From: Auricularia sp. M13
Taxonomy: Eukaryota; Basidiomycota; Agaricomycetes; Auriculariales; Auriculariaceae
Assembly (NCBI GenBank): GCA_037042915.1
Contig: CM073199.1
Coordinates: 3,410,001 to 3,474,000, forward strand
DNA: 64,000 bases
Reading direction: 5' to 3'
Shown: positions 48,242-59,220 of the stretch, piece after piece
Layout: each line of letters opens with the position of its first letter
Position numbering within the stretch: position 1 is the stretch's first letter
Translations under genes and position numbers: made by a program
The notes under the pieces: model-generated
The model's input: the letters and a program-made list of their open reading frames with translations, nothing else
The model's database searches: none
What the model was told of the DNA's origin: nothing

Positions 48242-49421
48242 ATGCAGGCCAGCGAGCGCAAGCGCAGCGAGCCCCAGCTGTATGTCTGGCTTGTCACCAT
48301 AAACCGCGAAGTAACCCGTGAAGTCAGTAGCCTATTCTCTTTTTCTTTGTTGCCATTGTGCTTATTCATTTTATTTATTTTCATTTCTGAATGGCAGGAG
48401 TTTCAAAGGTTCATGGCATGCATCGATCCAGGCCTCAGGAAGCAGCTGAAGCCGCATTTCGGGCAGATGCAGGACCTGCCTACGCTGCGTGAGTGCCACC
48501 CGCGTTTTTACTGGGCGTCTGGCAGCTGACACGATGATTCCTTTGTGACTTGTCACAGGCCGGATCGTCGCAAACCTGCTACCGCGAATGCTCATGATAC
48601 GCCAGCGTATCCCGCGGACGCGCTGGAAATTCGAGACGACGGACACGGGCAAGTCGTATATCGTACGTTGCGGTGCACGTCGGCCGAGCTGTTAACTGAC
48701 CCGCTTTGTTGAATTGCTGACAGGACTCGCCGGAGTCGTCGGCCGCGAGCAAGGCGCGCAAGGTCATGGGCTTCAACATCGCCGAGGAGGACTCGGTCGT
48801 CGCCATGGCCTTTGCGCAAGGACGCAAGCACCAGGTCGTCAACATCGGCATCGACGTGATGCGTGTACCCGTCCCAACTCCGCAGTTCGATGTCGAAAAG
48901 TTCATCGAGGCTCATTCTCACAAGGTGTGCAGCCAGCCATTCAGTAGCCAGCAGCAGTAGCTAATGCCTGGTAGCTGGCACCCAAGGAGGAGACGTACGT
49001 GGTGCCCGCACTGCCCACGGAGGTCAAGATACGGCGGCTCTGCATCATGCTGGCCGTCAAGGAGGCGTACATGAAGGCCATCGGCCAGCCGCCCGGCTTC
49101 GACCTCTCGCGCATCACCGTCAACGTGCCGCACCAGCTGCTCGTCGACGGCCGCCCACAGTTCGGCTGGGAGATCCGGCTCTTCCGCGCCAACATCGGCG
49201 TCGTGCGCGCGGGCAAGGAGGGCGTCCAGGAGGAGTTCCACCAGTGCGCGACCGTCATCTGGCGCGGCTGGCCGAACCGGTCCGAATTCGTCTTTGCGGA
49301 CGAGAAGGATGGCGAGATGGCGAGCTGGATGCAGTTCCTCACCGTCCACACCGTCACCAAGTGCGTGTCGGCGCTGCACAAGGGCGCGGAGGAGGACCTC
49401 ATCCGCAAGGAATCGCCCTAG
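48242..49421 (+). CDS. 4'-phosphopantetheinyl transferase (Sfp/NpgA type)
   Basis: Five exons (48242-48322, 48398-48488, 48559-48662, 48724-48924, 48975-49421) give 307 aa. It transfers phosphopantetheine from CoA to a serine of carrier proteins, activating polyketide and non-ribosomal peptide synthases and alpha-aminoadipate reductase for lysine synthesis. Marks are NIAEEDSVVAMAF, the metal-binding NIGIDVMRV (V/I-G-I/V-D) and LAVKEAYMKAIG (KEAxxK), in the right order and spacing, with an N-terminal LLPRMLMIRQRIPRTRWKF block typical of Sfp-type enzymes. Length fits single-domain Sfp enzymes. Cytosolic; no signal peptide. No biosynthetic cluster lies next to it, which fits a general housekeeping PPTase. 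Confidence 0.92.
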
Positions 49422-51513
49422 CCCGCCCGTTCCCCGTGCTCTGGCATACCGCGCAACGGCGCGACGCCGGATGGGGCGGGCCCGTCCCCGCCCGCCCCGC
49501 TTCGCCCTGTACATGCTTCTCCTCGCCCTTGGCCGACCGCATACCGCGCGTGCTCCGCCCAGCATGCGCGACGTGGCCGGCCTTGTACATTGCTTCCAGA
49601 ACCCGCTTTCGCCGCGACTACCGCCGCACCCACACATATCTATTGCGCCCCGGCAGTCCGCCCGGTGTCAGACCCGCTGCCGCTGTCGACAGTGGACTCA
49701 CAGCGGGCGTCGACACCGGTGCCGCTGCAGGACTCCGATTCTGTAACATACAAGCTCTCCGACCCATCGCCTCCGCCTTTGCAAGTTTTTATCCTCTCTA
49801 TCCATCCCACTCGCGTCCGGCCATCTTTTCGCAGTCTGCGGGATCCCTACCACTTGCCGAATCCACACCTGCCGCATTGCATGATCCCGCACATCCACCC
49901 CGCCTTTCGACATTCGACTGTACATGTTCTTTCTCGACGCACGCTCCTCCCTCGCCCCATCCCATTCCCCATGCACGACTCTGCCCCGCCGTAATCACGA
50001 CCTCCGCCCCGATACATCCCCTCACGACGCAAAAAATGGCTCGACGACGACCCACCAAACCAAACCTCTCCGCCACGCTTTTCTCGCTGTTTATAGTACG
50101 TTGGGCTTGCGTCGATCTTCCCGCTTCACCGCACACCGACTCTTCTGTCCCCTAGCTTGTCCTGACCTGTCCTGTACTCAGTACCTACTATTATCGTCTG
50201 CCGACTCGACTCTCGATACTTAGATACGAACCCGAATGGAATTGAATTGAAGTCAACTGCTCGCAACCTGCACTTTCACTTCGATTGGCGTTTAGCTCGC
50301 TGCACCATCACCACGAGGCGCAGTATATTCAGGCTATCTGAGGCGGCGTTATCAGATGCCTCGTGTTCGTCGGTAAGCTCGGTCGTTATCATCCATTTGA
50401 TTAAAACTTGGTAAGGCACTGGGCATTGGGCAGGTCGGACCCGCGGTAGCCTCGTTCACAGCCTGAGCCTCGTGCTTGCGATACGGCGGCCGCTAATCCT
50501 CAGGCTTAATCCCAACAACCTCACAGTCCCCGCGAGGTGGGGAAGCCGCCCTCCGCCGGTCTGCAGCAGTGGTTGGTGGAGAGCCGCGTCGCGTCGCGGC
50601 TTCTTTGGTGGCGCGTCGCGACGCGGCGGACTCATGGAATCGATCGCGATGATTGTCAGTCAGGTGCGGTGGCGCCGTCCCGACCTTCCGAGTCGTGCAA
50701 ACTGGCGCAGGCTCTCGCTTGTCGATTGTCGATCCTCCACCTCGTCCGCGTCATCATCGGGGATAAGAGATGGAAGGGTTGGGGAAAGGCACGTGTTGAA
50801 TTCATTTGCAATTGTGTTCGCGGGGTTTGCGGCTTTCCTGAACTTGAAGGTATCTCGTCCCGCATAATCTCGGGCTTGGGACCAGGGACGACGATTGAGT
50901 GAATTCTGCCGCCAGCCGCCTGGGGAAGGGGAGTTGTTGGCCAGTCGGCACTCGGCAGCAAGGCGCGAAACTTCAATGAAGGACCTTCCCCCGCATGCAC
51001 ACGAGTTCTGCGATAATCTCACATTATCTTCCATGCATGGAGGCCTAGGCCGCCATGTGCGTCGCTTCGCTAGCCCGTGGGACTTGGAGAGATTGCAAGG
51101 CGTTTCAGTCTCGCTGCGCTTCAAATTCGTCTCTCAACTTCACAATTTTTCGTTGACACACATTAACCCAGCTCCAATCAGTATGACGAGCGAGGATAAT
51201 CGATATGGTGGGGCCCAAATGGCTCGTGCAGTGTCAATGATCATTGGTGTTCATGCGGGTCCGTGCTAACGTCAATGACAGAGTGGTGCGGAAAGAGCGT
51301 GCTGCAAGAGAAGACGAATAGAGCGAAGACGAAGGTAATGGGCTTGGGGGAGCGCGAACGCGAAAAAAAGGGGGTGATTTTCGAAGACGAAGGGATAAAT
51401 AGCCTTGGCCCAACTGGTGGCGACTGCGTAACTGTGGCGGAAAATAAAAAGTCAGTAAAAACGGTGAAAAGGCTAGCTGAGAGGCCTACCTGCCAGCGGA
51501 AAGTACGCGCCGC
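49422..51513. other. Intergenic, no supported gene
   Basis: 3' flank of the PPTase gene and 3' side of the pheromone gene. I looked specifically for a seven-helix STE3-type receptor and for further CaaX precursors on both strands and saw none. A short frame at 49,924-50,223 is not protein-like. Confidence 0.5.
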
Positions 51514-51657
51514 TCATGCAATCACGCAGTAGGGCGTCGTGCCCGAGCTGGTCTCCCCATCGACGGGCAGGGGCGCAGCGGGCGCGCCGTCCTCCGCACC
51601 CGAGCCGAAGATGCGCTCAAAGAAAGAAGTAGACGTGCTGGTGGCGATGGCGTCCAT
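51514..51657 (-). CDS. CaaX lipopeptide mating-type-like pheromone precursor
   Basis: Single-exon 47-aa frame, too short for most gene callers. It begins MDAIATSTSTSFFERIFGSG and ends TTPYCVIA directly before TGA. CVIA is a CaaX farnesylation box; the M-D start, Phe-Phe near residue 12, the Glu-Arg pair at 14-15 as a possible processing site, and the acidic Gly/Pro/Ala-rich middle all fit basidiomycete pheromone precursors. In that family the C-terminal part is farnesylated, trimmed, carboxymethylated, exported by a Ste6-type transporter and sensed by STE3-type receptors. A TATATA box lies about 91 bp upstream (51748-51753). No receptor gene is in the window, so it may be the edge of a B mating-type locus or one of the non-mating-type pheromone genes common in Agaricomycetes. 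Confidence 0.82.
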   Translation of the reverse strand: MDAIATSTSTSFFERIFGSGAEDGAPAAPLPVDGETSSGTTPYCVIA

Positions 51658-51747
51658 TATTTCGTGAGCGGGGCGTGACGGGGCCGTAGCGTTGCAGAAG
51701 GGCGGGGCGAAGGAGGGCAGAGGATGCCGGCCGCCCCACGGCGCCTC

Positions 51748-51753
51748 TATATA
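51748..51753 (-). promoter_or_regulatory. TATA box of the pheromone precursor gene
   Basis: TATATA in a GC-rich surround, about 91 bp before the start codon and properly placed for transcription toward the 47-aa frame. It supports the frame being a real gene. Confidence 0.6.
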
Positions 51754-52585
51754 CCACGCCTGCGCGCCCTAGATCTGCATCTCACATCTCGGACGGGACC
51801 TGTTTCATAAGACGCGCCCCGGCGCGCCGTTCACAAGGGGCACGCGCGCTCACATGGGCCATGATGCCTCCGGGGGGCCATTGTGCACGCGAAGCTGATG
51901 TGACGCAAAATGAAGTGCTGCCGCGCCGACGGCTCATCCGTGGGTTCATCACCGCGCTGTGTGTTCCACAAAGGTGCAGGGTAGGATGTAAATCCGCGCT
52001 ATCCGTATGAACAGTCACTCACCTGATCTCAGGTGCCAATGCTCAGGTCACCTCGGAGCAGTCGCCATTCGCCATCGGCGTACACGAAGATGAATAAGAG
52101 CGATAATCTCCTTGATCATATGGACTGCGTCACCACCTGATGGCTCATTTGAGATGAAACTGAAACGTAAGTACGCTGCGCAAGGGACAAGGATGAGCCA
52201 TTGATGCCGCCGATCAAAATAATCAACGAGCTTTGCTCGGTGACTCCCACCGCGACGCTTCGAACAGACGCTGGAAAGAACAAAATAAGACCGAGAGTAA
52301 GCTTACTGGCAATCATCGGGAAAGCCGGAGAGTTTCCTCGATGAGCGGTTTCCACCACATGAACGATTCATCTCCAGCGGTCACAATTGCATTGGGACGA
52401 TCAATGAATTGCCGTCCCTTGTACGCCGATGCGCAATGCATTAACAGTGTCTTGCGGTCATCAGGAACTGGGGGTCGATGCTACTCGCTGTATCTCTTGT
52501 TTTCCAGCTGTCTCATCAAGATTTCCGGCAGTTCAACGACTTTCATTGCGCCGCGTCCCGCCAGATTTCTCATTGAAGCACCACG
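51754..52585. other. Intergenic, no gene seen
   Basis: Upstream flank of the pheromone gene. Contains only short frames. A 16-codon frame ending CVTT at 52090-52140 was considered and rejected. Confidence 0.4.
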
Positions 52586-52860
52586 GGGAAATGAAACCTT
52601 GTCCAGGCTGCGCAAGCTCCCAGCTCCAAACTCTGCGATTAGTTGCCCAGGATGAGCCTTTGAGACGATGCGCGCTGCGCCAATGCCAACTGCGCCATTC
52701 CTTTCTCGGCCCAGGGAAAGACCTTACAGATAGAGCGTGGGGAGACGGCCCAGCCGCAGAGACGCTAGTCTCCTTCGCAGAGTTTACGTTCGAAGGGAGT
52801 CGTTCGCGGAGACACCCTGAAGCGGGCGGAGCTATGGTGCGTGGGGCGGAGGACGGTTGT
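52586..52860 (-). pseudogene. Degenerate duplicate of the 3' end of the F-box gene at 53086
   Basis: Plus-strand landmarks GCTCCCAGCTCCAA, GATGAGCC, GACGATGCGCG, CCATTCCTTTCTCGG, GACCTTACAGATAGAGCGTG and GGGAGACGGCCCAGCCGC repeat the order seen at about 53,125-53,275 inside the F-box gene (GAGCTCCCAGCTCCAA, GATGCGCG, CCCTTCTCGG, ACAGGTAGAGTGTGGG). Only the last ~80 codons of the parent are represented and indels break the frame. It sits tandemly, 3' of the parent. Confidence 0.6.
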
Positions 52861-53085
52861 TAGCTTTTATTCCTACTATCACGAGCACGAAGCAAGCACA
52901 ATCCCTCCCGGAAGGGTGTGATAACCCACGTGTGAAACGTTTCGACCGCTGAAAATGCGATGCTATGGTGTGCAGCAAAAGTATTGGCATTCTGGCCAAG
53001 TACAGTACTAGTAGCTTTGTGTGGCTTCTCGACGCGACGTGAAAGGAGATGCATAAATCAAGTTTTGCGTTCTGGAAATACTTAT

Positions 53086-54729
53086 TCAAACGGCACGAGG
53101 CACTACCATCTTGTCCTGCGTGAGCTCCCAGCTCCAAGACTGTACAGCCGGTTTTTCCAAATGAGCCTCGTGGACGATGCGCGTATCACCAAGAGCGTTG
53201 TTCCCTTCTCGGTCGAAGGAAAGGCCATACAGGTAGAGTGTGGGAGACGACCCGGCAGCCGCGACACTCCCAAGCAAGTTGGCGATGGCGATGCGCGGAA
53301 CTACGGTGCCCTGGGCGCGGGCTGCTTGTTCTGGTGGTCGAATGAGGCGCAGTGCCTCGAGATTGTACTGGCGCGCGGCCGGCGCGCCATCGAATAGAGA
53401 GCCAGCCGCCGTCCAGTCGTCGCGCGGCAGCAGGCGGAAGGTGAGATCACGCAGGGCTGGCATGTCGACAGATTTAAGAAAGTCCCACATTTCCTCGACG
53501 ATTGCGAGCGTCTGTACGCTGCGCGAGAAATGAGCAATCGCGCGCGGCGTCAGCGCCTCGCAGAGCATCGCCGGTTGGATGTCGACGATGACGGAGTGGC
53601 CGTTGAGCGAGAGGGAAAGGTAGCGCTCCGACTTGCTGTCTGCCAGCCAGAATACGTTGGCGTGGAGGGGCGTCCACGCGATGTCCACAGTCGTGATAGG
53701 CTGACGCTGCGACTCTGAACGGATGGCCTCCTCGACAATGTCCAGCTCTTCGCGCCCGACGCCTCCTGCATAGGAATACAGGACAGATTTGGCGTGCGGG
53801 AACGCAGCGACCACGGCGCTCACTCCGCTTGCGACGTTCACGCGGAGGTCCAGCGCGAGAGGGCAGTAAGACGACACCATGTACTCGTCGAGTACGGTGA
53901 GCGTCAGCTCCGCAAGCCGAGGCATCACGAGTGCGAGGCCTTCCAGAACGTCGTCGTCCACGATGGACCCTGATGTGTGGAAGCTGAGCGATGTGACCCC
54001 GGCCAGCGCACGGCCAGACGCGCCAGAGAGATCGTACGGGAAATAAGCCTGCTCGAGAACGACCGTGCACAAGCGAGGCGCATAGCCGCCGAAAAGCTGC
54101 GAAGGGAGCTTGGGAGTGCCGTCCATGAACGTGTTGTTGTGAACGCGAAGGACCTCGAGCAACGGCGCGCGCTTGCGCAAGAGCCTGTGCCAGTACTTCG
54201 TATTACACGAAGGAATAGTGATGGAGAGAGACTTAATGACCTCCATGTGTCCTGCCAGGTACGCCGCGACGACCTCGAGCGCGTTGAACAATTCGCCGGA
54301 TTCTTTGTATTCGTCGCATTTGAGCTCGAGGGTGAGAGGGCGCTGCGCATTGCGCTTGATCAGGGTCTGCAATGTTGACAGCCAGGCCCTGAAGGTTTTT
54401 TCCTCTAAATGGACGGAGATGTGCGACCAGAGGAATGGGTCTGCGAGCAACGACGCCCTCCACGCCCCGCAAACACTGGCGGCAATCCAGGCATCTCGGT
54501 AAGGGAGGAAGCGCGCAACATGGCATACTAGCTCAGGCGAGAGCTTCGCGGCGGATGAGAAGAAATCCAGCTCGGCGCGGCCCATAGCCAAGGCCGTGTG
54601 AACCGACGGCGCAACCACACGACTCCTGACCAGTTGATGAGTCATGCGGCGATGGGAACTAAGACCCATTTCTACGACGTACGAGTTTGAGTTGGCAGAA
54701 GGAGAGCGAAGTTCGGGGGAAGTGTCCAT
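53086..54729 (-). CDS. F-box protein of a second family
   Basis: Single exon, 547 aa from the ATG at 54729. The upstream frame stays open but has no ATG. The F-box is at about residues 62-105 (KLSPELVCHVARFLPYRDAW then VCGAWRASLLADPFLWSHIS). The remaining ~430 residues are leucine-rich irregular repeats (LEVLRVHNNTF, LRDLTFRLLPRDDW, LEALRLIRP). It is unrelated in detail to the three copies at 8-32 kb. Expected role: substrate receptor of an SCF ubiquitin ligase; substrate unknown. A decayed copy of its 3' end lies just downstream at 52586-52860. Confidence 0.85.
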   Translation of the reverse strand: MDTSPELRSPSANSNSYVVEMGLSSHRRMTHQLVRSRVVAPSVHTALAMGRAELDFFSSAAKLSPELVCHVARFLPYRDAWIAASVCGAWRASLLADPFLWSHISVHLEEKTFRAWLSTLQTLIKRNAQRPLTLELKCDEYKESGELFNALEVVAAYLAGHMEVIKSLSITIPSCNTKYWHRLLRKRAPLLEVLRVHNNTFMDGTPKLPSQLFGGYAPRLCTVVLEQAYFPYDLSGASGRALAGVTSLSFHTSGSIVDDDVLEGLALVMPRLAELTLTVLDEYMVSSYCPLALDLRVNVASGVSAVVAAFPHAKSVLYSYAGGVGREELDIVEEAIRSESQRQPITTVDIAWTPLHANVFWLADSKSERYLSLSLNGHSVIVDIQPAMLCEALTPRAIAHFSRSVQTLAIVEEMWDFLKSVDMPALRDLTFRLLPRDDWTAAGSLFDGAPAARQYNLEALRLIRPPEQAARAQGTVVPRIAIANLLGSVAAAGSSPTLYLYGLSFDREGNNALGDTRIVHEAHLEKPAVQSWSWELTQDKMVVPRAV

Positions 54730-55894
54730 GAGGCTGGCGCGCTGCGTTGGGAAAAGTGGAAACCCGTGGGGCTGACTCTGAATCGAGGCACCGCGAAGAC
54801 GTTCGCATATAAGAAGCAACCGGGATCATCAGATCATGATTTGTGGCGGGTAGATTTCAAAGGCAAGGCTAAGCAAGGCTGCACGGGACTACGCTGGGCT
54901 ACGCAGGACTGGACTTCGCCGTGCAAATTCGCGCAACGGGCGTCCCAAGTTAAAAAGAGACGAATATAAAACAGTTGAAGGCTCGAGAATAGTTCTGATA
55001 GAAAAATCCTCTAGGAAACCTGCATGCACATTCGAGCAGGACCTGGGCAACCCGACCGGCGTGCTTCACACGGATGTGCATGGCCTCGGCAACCCACGAA
55101 GGGTGTAGGGTAAAGCCTAAGTTGACGCATGAAATGCGGTATCAGACGATGAAATGTCCAGTACGACGTCATGTGTCATTGCGAGTAGTACAGACAATGC
55201 AGCAGGGCTTTTATGCGCTCCAGAGAAGACATAGCAGCATTGAAGTCGGGTCAATGAGCTTATGAGAAAGCAAGTGTATGAGTAAGATGGGAATACCCGA
55301 GCGCACCGAGGTTGTCGGTTGTGGAGACCCCGGCGCTGGGCAAGCCGACTGCGACAGAGCAGCCAAGCCATGGGAGCCAGATACCGAGGTTAGCCGATAA
55401 ATCAAGTGCTCAGTACGGCTCACCTGCGTCCAAGCCCGCGGTCTGGCATCTCGTCTAACTACGGCATGAAGCGTCCGTCGCCGTCCTGCCCGAAGTTGCC
55501 TTCCGGAGGGTAGGCGCAGCGTAAACCAGGTTTAAGCTGCTGTGGTAGACATCGTCGCGGACGCATCAATAGCGGCAAAGTGCCACGGTCGCCTCTGCAG
55601 TCCGCCGGCAGTAAGCATAGTCAAGCAAGGAGCTGGAACGAGAAAGAGGAATTTTGATCCGGCAGAAAGTCCGCACCGTTATCTCCACATCCCGAAAGCT
55701 GTGCGAACTTGAAGGAACTTGCTTCTCCATCGCAACCACGGAAACAGGGCCAGTAACATGTACGGAATGGTGTACTTGATAAATCTGTTGTAATATCCGC
55801 TTTTGATTGGTACCAAAGTCAAGCCGAGCAGGCAAAGTAGAAACTTGTAGATAATCGTCTCGAACACCGGAACATCGTAGACACCATAAAACGT
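54730..55894. other. Intergenic, no gene seen
   Basis: Upstream flank of the F-box gene (GCATATAAG near 54,805) and 3' flank of the EZH2-like gene. A short internal repeat, AAGGCTAAGCAAGGCTGCACGGG with CTACGCTGGGCTACGCAGG, lies near 54,862-54,912. No gene recognised. Confidence 0.45.
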
Positions 55895-58602
55895 TCAAGA
55901 TATTGGTTCATTGTCTTCGCTTCCTTCACCATGCGCCTCGTCTTCTGAGTCCTCCGCGCCGTATTCCCTATTCGGTTCCGAGTCGGGGCTTTCACTGTCC
56001 AACAGATCTTCGTCCTCAGAATCACTGCGAAAGTAGTTGTCGCCGTAATCCATCAATATTTCTTGGTTCGGCCGAATGTTTCTCGCTGTTCCAGAGTTGA
56101 GCATAGTTCAGAAAGGTAACGAGTTGTCACCTACAGGCCGTGATGCAAATCTTCATATCGCCTTCCACCCATCTAACTGCCAGTTAAAAAAACTTAGTGG
56201 GGTAGAACTTCGCGTGATACCGATGCATGGGCGGCGTACTGTGTGAGGTGGCGTTAGCTTGTGTGCCTTGAGAATCTGCATGGTTGATGAAACGTGCGGC
56301 GTTTCCAGCTTCGAGCGCGTCGAGGTACAGCTCATCGCAATCGCTCCAGTCGTAGACATAGTTGCGTCCAACGTGCTTGGCGATGATCCTGAAATCTGTG
56401 AGGCGCGGACAGGGGAATCGGAGAGAGATTCGTACGCTAGAGCCTGTGCCCGTTCGCTACCAACAGCTTCAGCCATGTATTCTGTATCATTCCGAGTTCA
56501 GTATGCATTGGTCACAGGTCAAACTCTCCCCAATACAAATAACGCACCCCCGATGGGCTGTCCTGCTGAAATGGGGCGCCTCGCGAAGAGTCCATAACCG
56601 TACTTGCCCTCGGCGACCTTGTAGTACTGCATCCATTGAATGAGTACCCGGAATGAAATTTCAGCATGATCTCACTGCGGCTCGTGGTGCACTGCTGAAG
56701 TCACGATTCCCGCACCGCATTCGAGCTTCATCATTGTGGCCCGCGACACATCCGCATACGCCGCGCTCGCAGTCTCGCCCGAGTTTTATGCAAAGACAAT
56801 ACTTTCTTCTGCATAGACTTTTGCCCCGGACTGAGCGGGGCCGCGAATGGCAGTCGCAGCCAGGGTATTGTCGGCCGCCTAGCGCAGAACTGTGAGTGAT
56901 TTTCGGGAACAAGGCACAACTGTGAACGGACAGGCGGGACCGCAGGAGCACGAGGATTGACAGTACTGCGCTGTTTGTTGTTCTTCCGACTCCAAGTCGG
57001 CGTCGTCGACCAGGGGTTTCATCCAAGTACAGGAGCAGTTGTTTTCCGGAGTACAGGGGCCGTCATGCGAGCACCCGAAGGCCCTGCGTGCGTTCTAGAC
57101 GGATGGGCGGGGAGGCAGCAGATTTACGTACGTATGTTGGCTTCCCATAGCTAAGTTATACGAAGGGAATTGGGACCTAATGTGAGCTTTCTGTGAATAA
57201 AACCGAGAGGAGAGGCTCACGCCACTTCAAGCTATCCGCACGGGAGACAACCACCCGGTCCACGGGCTTGACGAAGACCTCAGGATTCCGTTGGTGCAAA
57301 TCCCGCCTGTGAATAAAGACCTGCCACGATGATGTGGACGAAGGACTAAGAGTGCTTAAGTTGATATACGTACTTCTCGGCAGGGCTTTTGCATCACAAC
57401 GGCAAGTTGACAGACGCCAAGCCCAGGACATTGGCTGACGATTATCGCAAGCTCGTCGAGCTCGTCCTTGGACCAGAAAATATCGTACTGCGACAAAGGG
57501 CGTCAGCCTTCGATCAGAGGGCTTGAAAATATCACTCACCTCCTCCGGACGGGACAGTGACCAGTAGCAGAGATTCCTGCAGGGATTGTGCGTTTGGTCC
57601 TCTTTCACTTCGGGCGCTGGAACAGCTTGAGGCCCTTTCCGCCTGGACCGGTGGCTCGATGCTTAGAGTGACATCATGAGCTATGTGACTGAGAGTGAGA
57701 AAGCACGACCCACGATGCGAGGTGCACAATGTCTCAATGCAGGAAGGGCGGAAACATGACTTGTCTATGAACCACGAGAAATAGTCACAGAACAGAGTGA
57801 AGCCTCCGGCAGACGAAAGGTTGCGCGACGCCATGACCTGGAGAGGCTCTACTCCATTGCTGATGTTCGATGGCCAATCTAACATAGTACTGCAAGAATT
57901 CAGGAGGAAAACACCGGCGATAAATCAAGCGTACCGTTGCCAACAATGAAGGATTAGGTCAGATAGCTCGCGTGAAAGAAGCGCCAGTTGCTGAACCTCG
58001 TCCAACGTGTACTGAGCGCCTTCCGGTCCAGAAAAGAGCCTGCGAAGAGTCTCGAGTTCGATTGCATCCAGATTCGGATCCACAGGCATTGGCGAAACAG
58101 TTCCCTGCAGCCGTCTAAGAAGTCGTAACTGATCCTCCTGTCGCAGTCCAAGCGCTGGTGCACCAGCCAGCCCGCGCAGATATTTGTCGGTGTTGAAGCT
58201 AGGATCATCAGCAAAAGGCATGGCTCTTGGCGTATGGATACGCTCTGCTGTGCCCAGAAATACGTTGGCCAGAAGGGTATCACAGCTCTCGTACTGTGGC
58301 CCTGCACGAATTGTCGCGCAACGCAACACGGGAGCCAGTACGCCGGTATGCATGCTCATATCTTCGTCAAAGACCTGCAAATATGAGCCCTCCAGGACTG
58401 GCTCGCGACCTTCCGGCCTGGGCAGACTCGTAGCTACAGATTCGAAGTCATCGAGAATGGCTGAATCAGATGAAATCGAGTCTTCTTCAGTGTCTAGCCG
58501 ATTCAGAAGCTTCAGAGCAGTATCCTGCTCCCACTGGTAGAAGTCGCCCCAGGTCTGTTCGTAGACTGACACAGCATGGTCGCGGCGAGGATCAAAAGCC
58601 AT
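55895..58602 (-). CDS. ezh2: E(z)/EZH2-type histone H3K27 methyltransferase
   Basis: Catalytic subunit of Polycomb repressive complex 2. Thirteen minus-strand exons (57935-58602, 57714-57889, 57540-57661, 57374-57487, 57221-57320, 57128-57150, 56932-57094, 56676-56878, 56548-56626, 56436-56481, 56240-56388, 56135-56176, 55895-56085) give 691 aa; phase closes at every junction. Seen in order are a SANT-like part (EYDIFWSKDELDELAIIVSQ, VVMQKPCREVFIHRRDL), a Cys-rich CXC domain (GCSHDGPCTPENNCSCTW, YCQSSCSCGPACGRQYPGCD, CRRKYCLCIKLGRDC) and a SET domain (YGYGLFARRPISAGQPIGEY, YLDALEAGNAARFINHA, NIRPNQEILMDYGDNYF), then an acidic tail. CXC directly before SET is specific to E(z). The NHSxxPN motif reads NHADSQGTQAN. 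One exon is 23 nt and one intron only 33 nt. N-terminal exons upstream of 58602 may be missing. Confidence 0.88.
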
Positions 58603-59220
58603 TGCACGGAAAACACCGGGCAACACGCGCAGTTTGCAGCCTTTCCTCCGTCTTCCACCACGTCACCTGGTCCAGAGCCCAGGTCATGAGCAATTGCAGG
58701 AAGCTGCTAATTTCAGCTCTGTATAACGCGCCTAACCTCTCGAACTAATATGGAACGAGAAGGCCTTGCGACTGCGCCCGTCCGCTCACCGAAGTTCAAG
58801 CAAGCTGCCACGTCTGCGCCGGCATTTCCAGAAATGCAGACATTGCAACGCCCGGAGCATCGCGATTTCAGCTGGCTATGCCAATACTTGCTCGGGGTCA
58901 TCGTTTTTCGTATGCCTGCGCGGCAATAAACTTTGCACTGGAGGCTCCAAGCACAGACTCGGCTCGCTTTCGCACGACAGACGGGAGACAAGGGCACGCG
59001 CACAGATGAAAGCGTGGTGCAGGACTCACTTGCTCCCGTTCGGATCACAGAAGCGTGCGCGGCTTCGAGGCCGTGGTTATGGCTTATCGTGGTGGTGGTG
59101 GTGTACCACGCTCGCAGAGATATAAAGGAGCAAACACGGTAGCTGCGCCGCACCATCATTTTCCGCCAACCGATTCGCCAATTTGCGCTGTGCTTATTGC
59201 CATCAAAATCCCGAGCAACG
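58603..59220. promoter_or_regulatory. Divergent region between ezh2 and the family-protein gene
   Basis: Lies between the chosen ezh2 start and the plus-strand gene at 59221. TATAAAGG at about 59,120 is a likely TATA box for the latter. The ezh2 side may still hold small N-terminal exons: a minus-strand frame WALDQVTWWKTEERLQ near 58,640-58,690 is open, but I could not join it in phase. Confidence 0.4.

Noticed and set aside
52090-52140. 16-codon frame ending CVTT, near the pheromone gene
   Set aside because: The CaaX-like end lacks the usual aliphatic third residue, the frame is very short, and there is no TATA box or other pheromone feature.
49422-52585. STE3-type pheromone receptor next to the pheromone precursor
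   Set aside because: No hydrophobic multi-helix frame on either strand in this interval, so a complete B mating-type locus cannot be claimed.
55172-55183. CVIA peptide in a plus-strand frame
   Set aside because: The frame continues past CVIA for many codons, so it is not a C-terminal CaaX box.
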